A stretch of DNA of 64,000 nucleotides from assembly GCA_947502495.1 (NCBI GenBank), contig CANNAC010000011.1, positions 1 through 64,000 of the forward strand. Direction: 5' to 3'. This DNA is from an uncultured Flavobacteriaceae bacterium (GTDB taxonomy: Bacteria > Bacteroidota > Bacteroidia > Flavobacteriales > Flavobacteriaceae). Below the pieces are notes generated by a model. It was not told where the DNA came from and ran no database searches. It saw nothing but the letters and a program-made list of their open reading frames with translations. A program made the position numbers and the translations under genes. Below are positions 46,523 to 56,146 of the stretch, piece by piece (the stretch's first letter is position 1; each line of letters starts with the position of its first letter).

Positions 46523-48145
46523 TTATTGTGCCACGCCATCAATAAAAGTTTGTTGGACTTTAATATTAGGTATTTCACGCTCTGGAACTTGCATGATATC
46601 TTGGTCTAAAATAATAAAATCTGCAAACTTACCAGCTTCAATACTTCCTTTTTCTTGCTCTTCAAAATTAGCATGCGCTGCCCAAATAGTCATTCCTTTT
46701 AAGGTTTCTTCTCTGGTTAATGCATTTTCTTTATTAAAACCATTTTCTGGATATCCCTTTACATCTTGTCTTGCCACTGCTGCGTAAAAGGTTAAAAACG
46801 GACTAACCTGTTCTACGGGGAAATCGGTACCTAAAGCCACTCTTCCACTCTTTTCTAATAAAGTCTTATATGCGTAGGCTCCTTTTATTCTTTCTTTCCC
46901 TAAACGTTCTTCTGCCCAATACATATCACTTGTAGCGTGTGTTGGTTGTATGGAAGGAATAATATTTTCATTTTTAAAAAGCTCAAAATCATTATCTGTA
47001 ATTACTTGTGCATGTTCTACTCGCCAGCGTCTATCTATTTTTCCTTCTAATGTTTTCTTATAGGTATTTAAAACAAAGCGGACTGCAGAATCTCCAATCG
47101 CATGTGTATTCATTTGATAGTCTGCTTTTTCAATTCTAGTTGCTAAGTTTTTATAATCGTCTGAACCAATAACCATAGCTCCAAAATGATCGTGCTTATC
47201 TGTATATTCTTCTTTTAAAGTTGCTCCGCGAGAACCTAAAGCGCCATCGGCATATACTTTTACAGATTGTACATTTAGTTTTTCTGTTTTTATTTTTCCT
47301 TTAGGAAGGTAATAGTCTAGATTTTCTTCGGTATTGCTAATCATAGCATACACTCGCATGTTTAGTTTTTCAGCTTGTTGTAAGCTATCGATTAATTCAA
47401 TGATGTCTTTATTTAATCCTGCATCAGAAACGGTTGTTAATCCTAAACTAGTACAAATCGTTTGTGCTTCTAGCAGTGCCGAAATTTGTTCTTGTTTTGT
47501 AGGTTTCGGAAAAATGGCTTCTACCAATGCCATAGGATTATCTATTAAAACTCCGGTAAGCTTTCCTTTTTCTAAAAGTATTTCTCCTCCTGAAACTTTG
47601 GTGTTTTTAGTAATCTTAGCTAAGTCTAAAGCAGCTTGATTACATAACATAGCATGACCATCTATTCTACTTAACGCGACTGGCGTATCTGGAAATAACC
47701 GATCTAATAATGCTTTGTTTGGGTATTCTTTTTCTTCCCAATCGTTTTGATCCCAACCACGACCAATAATAAAAGACCTCTTTCTTTTTTCCTGAAAGTC
47801 TGTAACACGTTTTACAACATCTACAAAACTAGTAGTACCAACAAGGTTTACTCTCTGCTCATATAAACCCAGTCCATAAAAATGACAATGTGCATCTATA
47901 AGACCTGGAACGATGGTTTGTCCTTTAGCATCGATAATAGTATCTGCAACAAACTTATTTTGAATAGCTTTTGCATTCCCAACTTCGATAAACTTTCCGT
48001 CTTTAATTGCAAATGCTTCCGCAGTTTCAAAGTTTGAATTTACGGTGTAAATTTTCGCATTGGTAATTATGGTGTCTACTTGTTGCGCTTCTTTGTTACA
48101 GGAGAAGATTAGTAGAAGGATTAAAAGGCTAAATAGTTTTTTCAT
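46523..48145 (-). CDS. Amidohydrolase family lipoprotein (YtcJ-like)
   Basis: The 540-aa metal-dependent hydrolase has a lipobox LIFSC (C16), the amidohydrolase entry motif GLIDAHCHFYG and metal-site residues in NTHAIGDSAVR, RVEHAQVI and LGTDFPVE, as in Amidohydro_3 proteins. The substrate is unknown. It lies 15 bases beyond a terminator and is likely transcribed alone or from a promoter within the short gap. Confidence 0.85.
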   Translation of the reverse strand: MKKLFSLLILLLIFSCNKEAQQVDTIITNAKIYTVNSNFETAEAFAIKDGKFIEVGNAKAIQNKFVADTIIDAKGQTIVPGLIDAHCHFYGLGLYEQRVNLVGTTSFVDVVKRVTDFQEKRKRSFIIGRGWDQNDWEEKEYPNKALLDRLFPDTPVALSRIDGHAMLCNQAALDLAKITKNTKVSGGEILLEKGKLTGVLIDNPMALVEAIFPKPTKQEQISALLEAQTICTSLGLTTVSDAGLNKDIIELIDSLQQAEKLNMRVYAMISNTEENLDYYLPKGKIKTEKLNVQSVKVYADGALGSRGATLKEEYTDKHDHFGAMVIGSDDYKNLATRIEKADYQMNTHAIGDSAVRFVLNTYKKTLEGKIDRRWRVEHAQVITDNDFELFKNENIIPSIQPTHATSDMYWAEERLGKERIKGAYAYKTLLEKSGRVALGTDFPVEQVSPFLTFYAAVARQDVKGYPENGFNKENALTREETLKGMTIWAAHANFEEQEKGSIEAGKFADFIILDQDIMQVPEREIPNIKVQQTFIDGVAQ

Positions 48146-48163
48146 GGAATTGGTTTTTGTAAA

Positions 48164-48200
48164 AATAACAAAAGCGTTCTAATGGAACGCTTTTGTTATT
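48164..48200 (-). terminator. Terminator after the leucine-rich-repeat gene
   Basis: A perfect 16-bp stem (48164-48179 with 48185-48200, core AAAAGCGTTC) with loop TAATG and A/T tracts, 43 bases after the stop of the upstream gene. Confidence 0.85.
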
Positions 48201-48243
48201 TTTAATTAAATTCTGAAATAAGTTAAGTAAGACAAAAAGAGTA

Positions 48244-49914
48244 CTAATTAGTTTTAATAATCTTTGTGGTTTGCACGCCAACTTCGGTTTTAATTTTCAC
48301 AAAGTAAATACCAATAGATAATGTACTTGTATTTATTTCTGAATTAAGTTTGTTTCCTATTAATTGAATGTTCTTTACATATCTTCCATTAACATCATAA
48401 ATAGAAATAGACTCTAATTGATTTTTACTTTCTAGATATAGTTTGTTGCTAACAGGATTTGGGTATACTTTAATAGTATTATTTATTTGATTTTCTATTA
48501 TAGCTAAACTGCAATCTTCAACAAAAACTGTAGTTGCATCTATATTGACGAAGGTAGAAGTCGCATAAGCAATATCATCTACACAAATGGTTTGAAGGCT
48601 TGGATTATTTGTAGCATTGAAGTAAGGGCGCAAGTTGCTACTATATTCACTATAATAAACATATTCATAATGTATTTCATCTTGATCAAAAAGGTTATTA
48701 TTGTTATTTTTAAAATTTATATTTTCTAAAAATTGATTATTTTCCAATGAAATTTGATGAATATTTGTGTTATTTGAAATATCCAAAGAAGTAATTAGAG
48801 TTTCTGAAAGACCTATAATACCTAATACAGAGTTTTGGGTAACATCCATATTTGTAATAGGATTATCAGAGGCTACTAAACTAAATAAAAACGGTAAATC
48901 AGAAACAACTAAACTTGAAATTTGATTATCTCTACAAAATAAAGTTTCTATTTTCACATTTTGTGACACATCTAAAGCTTGCAAATTATTTTCAGAAATG
49001 GCTATTCTGTTTAAATTAATATTATTAGTTAGATCTATAGTATTAATATTATTCCTTGTAAAATCAAGAGTTTCTAGATTAATATTTTGAGATAAATCTA
49101 AATCACTTAAGAGATTAGAGTTAACAGTCAACTTTTCAAGAAGCGTATTATTTGTTACATCTAAACTCAACAACTCGTTTTGACTAGCAGTAAGATTAAT
49201 TAAATTTATGTTTTGAGAAACATCAATCGTCGAAAAATCATTAATTGCAATAGTTAATATTTTTAAATTAGTAAAAAATGAAAGATCTAAACTTGTATAA
49301 TCTGTATTAACCAAAGAAAGATCTTCCAAATTTATATTTTGTGTTAAATCAATGTTATTAACATTATTATAACCAATATCCAGTTTTGTTAATGCTATAT
49401 TATTGACGATATTTAAATTATTATCAATGGCACAGTCATTTAAAATAAGTGTTCTCAAATCAATGTTTTGCGAAACATCCACATTGCCAAGGTTTATGTT
49501 TAGGAATGCATTTAGGTGTTCTAACCTAACATTTTGCGAAATATCTAAAGAAGTTAATTGATTAAAACTACAGTTAATATTTTTAAGACTACTATTAGAA
49601 GAAAAATCAAGTGTTGCAAGGTTATTATTTGAGCAATCCAGAATAGACATAAAACCAAACGACTCAATACCGGTTAAATCTGAAATGCCACGATTGTTAA
49701 GATAAAGAGAATAAATTTGTCCTGCTTCTCCTACCGATATTTCTCCATCGTTATTCAAATCTGCAATTGCGTCTGGATAACCATCAAGATCTGTATCTAC
49801 ACAAAACTCATTAATTAGCGTGTTTTTAAAATTAACATCTGGAATATTAACAATTTGTGCTTGTGTAATAAAAAAAGATATACAAGCCAATAAGAATAAG
49901 TAAAGGTGTTTCAT
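48244..49914 (-). CDS. Leucine-rich-repeat surface protein with T9SS sorting domain
   Basis: The 556-aa protein starts with a signal peptide (ITQAQ, about residue 20), then has a calcium-type DLNNDGEIS motif (52-60) and about 15 leucine-rich repeats of ~21 residues with a LDVSQN..LE.L pattern (about 70-400), similar to BspA/internalin-like proteins. The end has a T9SS type A domain: VYPNPVSNKLYLESKNQ, ISIYDVNGRYVKNI and a terminal KTEVGVQTTKIIK. It is a probable exported adhesin or matrix protein. A 14-unit AAT repeat lies 22 bases upstream of the ATG. Confidence 0.9.
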   Translation of the reverse strand: MKHLYLFLLACISFFITQAQIVNIPDVNFKNTLINEFCVDTDLDGYPDAIADLNNDGEISVGEAGQIYSLYLNNRGISDLTGIESFGFMSILDCSNNNLATLDFSSNSSLKNINCSFNQLTSLDISQNVRLEHLNAFLNINLGNVDVSQNIDLRTLILNDCAIDNNLNIVNNIALTKLDIGYNNVNNIDLTQNINLEDLSLVNTDYTSLDLSFFTNLKILTIAINDFSTIDVSQNINLINLTASQNELLSLDVTNNTLLEKLTVNSNLLSDLDLSQNINLETLDFTRNNINTIDLTNNINLNRIAISENNLQALDVSQNVKIETLFCRDNQISSLVVSDLPFLFSLVASDNPITNMDVTQNSVLGIIGLSETLITSLDISNNTNIHQISLENNQFLENINFKNNNNNLFDQDEIHYEYVYYSEYSSNLRPYFNATNNPSLQTICVDDIAYATSTFVNIDATTVFVEDCSLAIIENQINNTIKVYPNPVSNKLYLESKNQLESISIYDVNGRYVKNIQLIGNKLNSEINTSTLSIGIYFVKIKTEVGVQTTKIIKTN

Positions 49915-49936
49915 GAAAATAGATTTAATTCACAGC

Positions 49937-49978
<42 letters not shown>

Positions 49979-50046
49979 TATTATGTTGTCCAGTTTTTAG
50001 ATGAATAACAAGAAATGTTTGTTAAAAATGTAGAAATAAACCCTTC

Positions 50047-50054
50047 CAAATTTA
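50047..50054 (-). promoter_or_regulatory. -7 box of the LRR protein gene
   Basis: On the minus strand TAAATTTG matches TAnnTTTG. If used, the mRNA leader is about 125 bases and contains the AAT repeat. Confidence 0.4.
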
Positions 50055-50166
50055 GCTTTATTAGAAAACTAAAAACTCCTTCCCTTGAAAAAAGAAAGTG
50101 TTTTTTATTCTTTATGAAATTAGTTCGTTTGAGGTTTCCGCCTTCGCGGAGATGAAAAAAAGATTT

Positions 50167-51924
50167 TTAGAAATCAAACTTATACGTTGCTCCTGCAAGA
50201 AACTGTAATCCTTGAACAGGATAATTTTGCCAGCGATTATATTCTTGGTTAGCAATATTATTCACTTTTGCAAATGCCGACCATCTATCATTTAAATGAT
50301 AACCAACATGTGCATTGGCATCAAAGTAACTTTTTAATGTGATGGTTTCTGTTGGATTTAATACCGTTGGAAAACTTGTATTCTGAATATCATTTAAACC
50401 ACTCAAGCCTTTTCGTTCTCCCACAAAAAATAGATTTGCCCCTGCAAACCATTGCTTCGAAATTTGATAATCTAAAAATAGATTTGCTTTCATATTTGGA
50501 AGGTTCCATGCTTCTGCTTCTTCGTCTACATTATAGCTAAAGTATTCCGCTTTTATTCCTAAGGTGAAATTTCTATTGATGTCTGCGTTAATTTCTCCGG
50601 AAACGCCAAAGGTAGAAACAGCATCATAAACGATCCCAAAAGCATTTCCGTTTTGATATGCTTCCTCTGCATCAAAGCCATAAGGAACTAGATTATTTCT
50701 GTACATTGCTTTATCGCCTTCCGCCATATATTTTCCTTTTATATTATAACTAATGCCATTGGCAACCTTTCCTTTTAAACCGACAAATACATTGTATTTC
50801 TGATCGGTTGGTGTAATAAATAAGGTTGGAGATACAAACGGATTTTCTTGTGCAAAATCATAATAGGTATTCTGAACCAAATCTCCTTGAATTCCTCCAT
50901 AGGCGATTAAAATTTCGTCCACCATTCTATACGATGCTGAAATATTTGGATAGATAAAGAACCTACTTTTTCCAGATTCTATATCGTTTAAATAAAATAG
51001 AGAAACTCCCAGATCTAGCGTTAAATCATCTTTTATTAATTGGTATGTTGGTGAAATTCCGATATTAAAATTTCCGTATTTTAATGCTTCCTCGGTATAA
51101 TAGTTTCTGTCAAACTTTCCTCCTAAATAATCGAATCGAAATCCTACATTAAAATCTAAATCCTGAATAGACAAATCGCCATTGGTATTTACTAGAAATC
51201 TATTTTCACCAGAACTATTATTATCTCCAAATCGTCTGTACAGAACGTTTGCTTCGTTTATATAAGCATCGGCAAAAGTAATATCTCCGCCAAGATTAAA
51301 CCCGTAAAACGTATGATCTACATCGCCAATGGCATCTGCAGCATCTTTATCGTATAAACGTTGTGGTACACCATACCAATTGTATTTTTGATGTAAAAAT
51401 CCACCTGCAATATTCCAAGCTAAATCGCGTTCATTTCTAGCATAATTAGCACTCACTTTGGTGTTTGAAAAATTATCATCTAAAAGCAAATCGCTAATAC
51501 CACCTTGCGAAGAATGGTGACTGATATAACCTCCAACACTTTCGTTTCTATTGATTGCATGATTTAAATACACTTCCCCTAAAATAGTAGTGTACATTCC
51601 TCCTGCTAATGTTGCATAATTATCGTATAATTTTGCGGGAGCTTCTTCATCTACTTCTGCTGCTTTTCCTTTTGCTGGCGTAAACGTCGATGCTACAGGA
51701 AATGAAAAAATATTGTATTGAATCTCTTTCTTTGTAGCGGTAGTTTCATCATTTAACGAAGGAACTTCCTTTACCTTAAAAGCATCAGAAACGGTAGGCG
51801 TATATGGTTTTATAACCTGAATCACATCTGGATTTAGGGTATCTTGTTCTCGTTCTTGTGAAAAACCTAATGTGCTGATTACCATGAAAAGGATTACTAA
51901 CACTGTATTTTTTTGCTTTCGCAT
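50167..51924 (-). CDS. TonB-dependent receptor-like outer-membrane barrel
   Basis: The 585-aa protein has a signal peptide (ISTLGFSQ, about residue 22), a short periplasmic start (residues 23-95, IQVIKPYTPTVSDAFKVKEV) and then a barrel of many amphipathic strands ending in F (VQGLQFLAGATYKFDF). It is too short for a full receptor with plug; only the barrel-like part is seen. It follows the large TPR gene on the same strand (137-base gap), so a shared complex is likely. No substrate can be given. Confidence 0.75.
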   Translation of the reverse strand: MRKQKNTVLVILFMVISTLGFSQEREQDTLNPDVIQVIKPYTPTVSDAFKVKEVPSLNDETTATKKEIQYNIFSFPVASTFTPAKGKAAEVDEEAPAKLYDNYATLAGGMYTTILGEVYLNHAINRNESVGGYISHHSSQGGISDLLLDDNFSNTKVSANYARNERDLAWNIAGGFLHQKYNWYGVPQRLYDKDAADAIGDVDHTFYGFNLGGDITFADAYINEANVLYRRFGDNNSSGENRFLVNTNGDLSIQDLDFNVGFRFDYLGGKFDRNYYTEEALKYGNFNIGISPTYQLIKDDLTLDLGVSLFYLNDIESGKSRFFIYPNISASYRMVDEILIAYGGIQGDLVQNTYYDFAQENPFVSPTLFITPTDQKYNVFVGLKGKVANGISYNIKGKYMAEGDKAMYRNNLVPYGFDAEEAYQNGNAFGIVYDAVSTFGVSGEINADINRNFTLGIKAEYFSYNVDEEAEAWNLPNMKANLFLDYQISKQWFAGANLFFVGERKGLSGLNDIQNTSFPTVLNPTETITLKSYFDANAHVGYHLNDRWSAFAKVNNIANQEYNRWQNYPVQGLQFLAGATYKFDF

Positions 51925-51949
51925 ATTTTTTTGCTATTTATTTTAAACT

Positions 51950-52056
51950 GTGAGATGCTTCGACTCTACCTTCGCTATTGCTTCGGAAGATAAGTGCCCT
52001 CCGCATGACATTTAACTTTATCTATTTTTATAATGAGATTCCTGCCTTCTTAGGAA
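51950..52056. repeat. Dispersed quasi-palindrome remnants
   Basis: Two degenerate elements: one begins GAGATGCTTCGACTC (51951) and ends CATGACA (52005-52011), the other is GAGATTCCTGCCTTC (52034) with a broken right arm. They lie in the gap between the TPR and barrel genes. Confidence 0.5.
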
Positions 52057-52061
52057 TTTGT

Positions 52062-55000
52062 TTAATCTTCTGGAACAACCGACGCATTCGTTTTTGCTTG
52101 TTCTGCTTTTATCTTACTTAGTTCCGTTTGTGCTTCCGCAACAACATCTTCAAATGTTGCAAAATTTTGAATGACACTTTCTAAAATATACGTTGCTTGA
52201 AAAGCATCTTTTAAAGCGTAATAATTTTTCGCCATAACCACTAAACCTTTTGCGCTATAGTATTTATAACCAGAATAGTCTTTTGCCAAACGTTGTATGG
52301 TTGTATTGGATGCTTCGTAACTTCCGGCTTTATTTTTAAAGTATCCATTATAAAACAATGCTTCTGCTGCTGTTTCTCCAGTTGCAGTAACTTCTACTTG
52401 TGCATAGGCCGTTTTTGCTCTTGCTTCCTCTCCCGTTTTCATTGCAGAACGTGCAATAATCACGTGTGCATCACTTTTAATTCGGTTATCAATACTTGCA
52501 TGTGTTAATACTTTTTCGGCATAGATAACTGCTTGGTTATACTTTTCTAATTCATAATTTGCTTTCATTAAATTAGATTGCGCAAAAACTACGTTTTGTG
52601 GAAAGTTCGCTTCTAATTCTAATCTAGCCAATACAGGAATTGCATCTTCCCAATTTTTACGTTCGGTATAAATTTGTGCTAAACGCAACAATGCTTCTTC
52701 TGTAAATTCACTTTGAGAAGCTTCGGTTACATATTTAAAATGCGGAGCAGCAGTATCTTTCAGGTCCTTTTTAAAATATAATTCTGCCACATAAAAATGC
52801 GACTGTAAAGCATGTAGTCCGTTTGGAAACTGCGTTAAATATCCATTAAATTGTTTAATTGCTTTATCGGTATCCTGATCTAAATACTTCTTTTCTGCAG
52901 CTTCGTAGGTGGTATTGTCTAAATCGGCATCTGTAACTTCTACATAATCTAATGTTTTCACCCAAGATGCATATGCATCTACTTTTCCTAAATCGATATA
53001 AATTAAACGCGCGGTTGCCACTGCTTGATTTGCCTCTGGACTTCCTGGGAAATCTGCTGCTACTTTTTTAAACTTAATTAAAGCAGGTTCATTCTTACTT
53101 CCGTTATAATGCACTAAGCCTTGACGAAGCAAAGCTTTTGGAACAAAGGTACTCGTACTATACTCGCTACTCAGGCGATCATAAGTCTGCATTGCTTTGT
53201 TTGTATTTCCTGCTTTCACATAGGAATTACCAAGTTCATACATGGCATCATCACGCAGCTTAGACGTTTGATATGTTTCAATAAACGTTTCTAATTCGGA
53301 AATCTTTGTCGAAGCATTTCCAGCATAACCAACACTTAATACTTTTTGAAAAAATGCATAATCGGATTCTATTTTTCCTATTTGAATCGCTTTATCATAC
53401 GCTTGAATAGCCTCGTTATACTGACTAGAAACAAAATAGCCATCTGCTAAACGAAGATATGCATCATTCAATCTTAGCTTATCTTCTTTTCTTTTCGTTA
53501 TAAACTGATTGAAATATTGTGTTGCCTGTGCATAATTTTTCTGTTTAAAATAGGTGTATGCAATATTGTAATCTAGATTCTTTATTTCGGGAGTTTCTGA
53601 AGCCGAAGTCTGCTGTTCAAACTGTTTAAAACCAACTAGAGCATCATCATAATTGGAAAGATTATAATCTGTTTCGGCTTTCCAAAAAGTTGCTCTTGCA
53701 GTATACTTAGCATCTTGTGGTTCTTTTAAAGATTTATCGAAAAGCGTTTCTGCTTCTTGAAAATGGCTATCGTTATACAATTCTATTCCTCTATAAAAAG
53801 TTACTTTTTGATAGGCTACTTTATTTTCAAAACTCTTTTTACCTTCTAATAATTTTAGCGCTTCTTTATAGTTTTTAGAAGTGATATAGGAATCGATTAG
53901 CAAAGTTTCAATTTCGCTTTTATAAGAAGTATCGGGATAGGTATCTAAATAAGTCGTTAATACTTGCGGAACAGATTGGTACGGATTCCCAATTTCATAA
54001 CTAATTTTCGCATAGTTTAACCAAGCATCTTCTTGAATTTTTAAATCGTAATCCATTTCTGAAGCATTACGAAACGCATTTAAAGCTTCTTGTTTTTTGT
54101 CGAGATTCACATAACTTTCTCCTAAATGATAATAAGCATTTTGTGCTACGCTATTATTACCACCAACAATTTTATTAAACTCGCTTATCGCTTTATCGTA
54201 ATCTTTTTGTTTGTAGTACGCATAACCAAGCTGGTAGTAATCGGTATTATTCCATTTTCCACGATTTCCTTCGTATGCCGCTAAAAACGGAATTGCTTCT
54301 GCATATTTTTCTAGGTTAAAATAGCTTTCCCCAATGATTTTATTGAGTTGCGAAACTTCTGCATTATCACTATTTGGTAATTGTTCTTTTGCCAGTTTTA
54401 TAGCCTCTTCAAACTTACCTAGTTTAAAATGTAAATCTGCTTGATAGTACGATAACTTCTCTTTGTATTTTTCTTCTTCCCCAACTTGGTCAAAATATTC
54501 ATTCGCCTTATCATAATCATCACTTTGATACGCCATAAACCCGATGTAATACTTTGCTTGCGATCCATATTCTTGCGAATGCTCTACACGACTTAAATAG
54601 GTTTTTGCTGTTTTATAATCTTGTGTTACAAAAGCAACGTAGCCATTATTAAAATGGAATCTTTCCTTTTCTGCTCTTGCTAGTCCGCTTTCATCTACTT
54701 TATCATACCATTTCTTAGCATGTGCATATTTTCCGTTGGTAAAATAATAATCCGCAACATCTGCATAAGCGGTATTACGCTTGGTGCTTGTAGGATAATC
54801 TGATACAAAATTTTCGATTAGCTGATCTGCATTTTGCTGATTTAAACGCACTGCGCAATTGGCAATATAAAAAGCACAATCACTTTGTAAAACGTCTGTT
54901 TTTGCGGTTTTCTTTATTTGATTAAATAAAGATTGCGCGGCCAAATATTGCTGATTATTATAAAGGGATAATGCTTTCTGATATTCTACAATATCACTAG

Positions 55001-55082
55001 TATACGTTGCAGATTGCTGTGCAATTACTTGAAGACTACAAGCAATGGCTAATAGAAATATATAAAGGTCTTTTCTAGTCAT
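52062..55082 (-). CDS. Large periplasmic TPR-repeat protein
   Basis: The 1006-aa protein has a signal peptide (cut near VIAQQ, residue 22) and consists almost fully of tetratricopeptide repeats, with motifs such as YAEAIPFLAAYEG, YDKAISEFNKIV, YYHLGESYVNLDKKQEALNA and YDDALVGFKQFE. TPR solenoids scaffold protein complexes; at this length it could wrap a partner such as the barrel protein downstream. A TATCTTTG promoter box lies at 55152-55159 (minus). No enzymatic domain is visible. Confidence 0.85.
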   Translation of the reverse strand: MTRKDLYIFLLAIACSLQVIAQQSATYTSDIVEYQKALSLYNNQQYLAAQSLFNQIKKTAKTDVLQSDCAFYIANCAVRLNQQNADQLIENFVSDYPTSTKRNTAYADVADYYFTNGKYAHAKKWYDKVDESGLARAEKERFHFNNGYVAFVTQDYKTAKTYLSRVEHSQEYGSQAKYYIGFMAYQSDDYDKANEYFDQVGEEEKYKEKLSYYQADLHFKLGKFEEAIKLAKEQLPNSDNAEVSQLNKIIGESYFNLEKYAEAIPFLAAYEGNRGKWNNTDYYQLGYAYYKQKDYDKAISEFNKIVGGNNSVAQNAYYHLGESYVNLDKKQEALNAFRNASEMDYDLKIQEDAWLNYAKISYEIGNPYQSVPQVLTTYLDTYPDTSYKSEIETLLIDSYITSKNYKEALKLLEGKKSFENKVAYQKVTFYRGIELYNDSHFQEAETLFDKSLKEPQDAKYTARATFWKAETDYNLSNYDDALVGFKQFEQQTSASETPEIKNLDYNIAYTYFKQKNYAQATQYFNQFITKRKEDKLRLNDAYLRLADGYFVSSQYNEAIQAYDKAIQIGKIESDYAFFQKVLSVGYAGNASTKISELETFIETYQTSKLRDDAMYELGNSYVKAGNTNKAMQTYDRLSSEYSTSTFVPKALLRQGLVHYNGSKNEPALIKFKKVAADFPGSPEANQAVATARLIYIDLGKVDAYASWVKTLDYVEVTDADLDNTTYEAAEKKYLDQDTDKAIKQFNGYLTQFPNGLHALQSHFYVAELYFKKDLKDTAAPHFKYVTEASQSEFTEEALLRLAQIYTERKNWEDAIPVLARLELEANFPQNVVFAQSNLMKANYELEKYNQAVIYAEKVLTHASIDNRIKSDAHVIIARSAMKTGEEARAKTAYAQVEVTATGETAAEALFYNGYFKNKAGSYEASNTTIQRLAKDYSGYKYYSAKGLVVMAKNYYALKDAFQATYILESVIQNFATFEDVVAEAQTELSKIKAEQAKTNASVVPED

Positions 55083-55462
55083 GGACTATGTTTTTTAGTA
55101 TTAAGAACTTATCTTGATTTTTAGGAATACAAAAGTCCAAATAAGTTCAATCAAAGATAAATTAATATGTAAATGATAACGTTACAATTTTGTTATAATT
55201 ATACACCGAGTTATTAAAAAAATGAAAATGAAAATAAAAATGTTTCACCGAGACACACGGAGACTCGCAAAGTTTCACGGAGAAATAGTAACTCGAGATT
55301 TGCTTTTATATTCGTACGGAAACTATTGCGTTCTCTAATATTATAAATGAAGTTGACGTTGAAGGTAGATAATCAAACCCTGAAATTATTTATAGGACAC
55401 AAAAAATTTTAACCTTTAACTTTTTAATAATACATTTACAACTCTTAAAACCAAATTACTTT
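55083..55462. other. Divergent intergenic region, TPR gene / ftsE
   Basis: 380 bases with the TPR promoter box (55152-55159), a degenerate repeat of the CACGGAG type (55242-55287: TTTCACCGAG, ACACGGAG, TTTCACGGAG) and a near-consensus TACATTTA box about 35 bases before ftsE. Confidence 0.5.
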
Positions 55463-56146
55463 ATGTCGAATCTAGTTTTACAATTAAAGGATGTTTCTAT
55501 TTTTCAAGGAAACAACTTAGTACTTTCTGATGTTAACGTAGAAGTTAACAAAGGAGACTTTGTTTATTTAATAGGAAAAACGGGTTCTGGAAAAAGTAGT
55601 TTTATGAAAACACTTTATGGTGATTTGGCTTTAACGCAAGGCGAAGGACATATTGTAGATTATGATTTACGAAAATTAAAGGAAAAGGAAATTCCGTTTT
55701 TAAGACGAAAGCTTGGTGTTGTTTTTCAAGACTTTAAATTGCTAACAGACCGAACCATTAACGACAATTTATTATTTGTTTTAAGAGCTACTGGCTGGAA
55801 AGACAAAGATAAAATGAAAACTAGAATTGATGAAGTTTTAGATAAGGTTGCCATGAAAACGAAAGGTTTTAAGTTTCCGCATGAACTTTCTGGTGGAGAA
55901 CAACAACGTGTTGCCATTGCTAGAGCTTTATTGAATGACCCCGAATTAATTCTTGCTGATGAGCCAACGGGAAACCTAGATCCGCAAACCAGTATTGAGG
56001 TTATGGAAGTGTTACAGGAAATTAATAAAAATGGAAATACGATTTTAATGGCAACGCATGATTATGCTTTGTTGCTAAAATACCCAAGTAAGACTTTAAA
56101 GTGTGATGAGAATCAGATTTTTGAAGTGGTACAACGCAAAGGCTAA
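55463..56146 (+). CDS. ftsE: Cell division ATP-binding protein FtsE
   Basis: The 227-aa ABC ATPase has Walker [10 protein letters not shown] (38-46), signature [15 protein letters not shown], Walker [10 protein letters not shown] and the H-loop ATHDY. With FtsX it regulates peptidoglycan hydrolases at the septum. ftsX is not adjacent here, as in other flavobacteria. Its last 4 bases overlap the convergent beta-helix gene. MacB/LolD-type ATPases are close relatives, so FtsE is the best rather than only choice. Confidence 0.8.
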   Translation: MSNLVLQLKDVSIFQGNNLVLSDVNVEVNKGDFVYLIGKTGSGKSSFMKTLYGDLALTQGEGHIVDYDLRKLKEKEIPFLRRKLGVVFQDFKLLTDRTINDNLLFVLRATGWKDKDKMKTRIDEVLDKVAMKTKGFKFPHELSGGEQQRVAIARALLNDPELILADEPTGNLDPQTSIEVMEVLQEINKNGNTILMATHDYALLLKYPSKTLKCDENQIFEVVQRKG

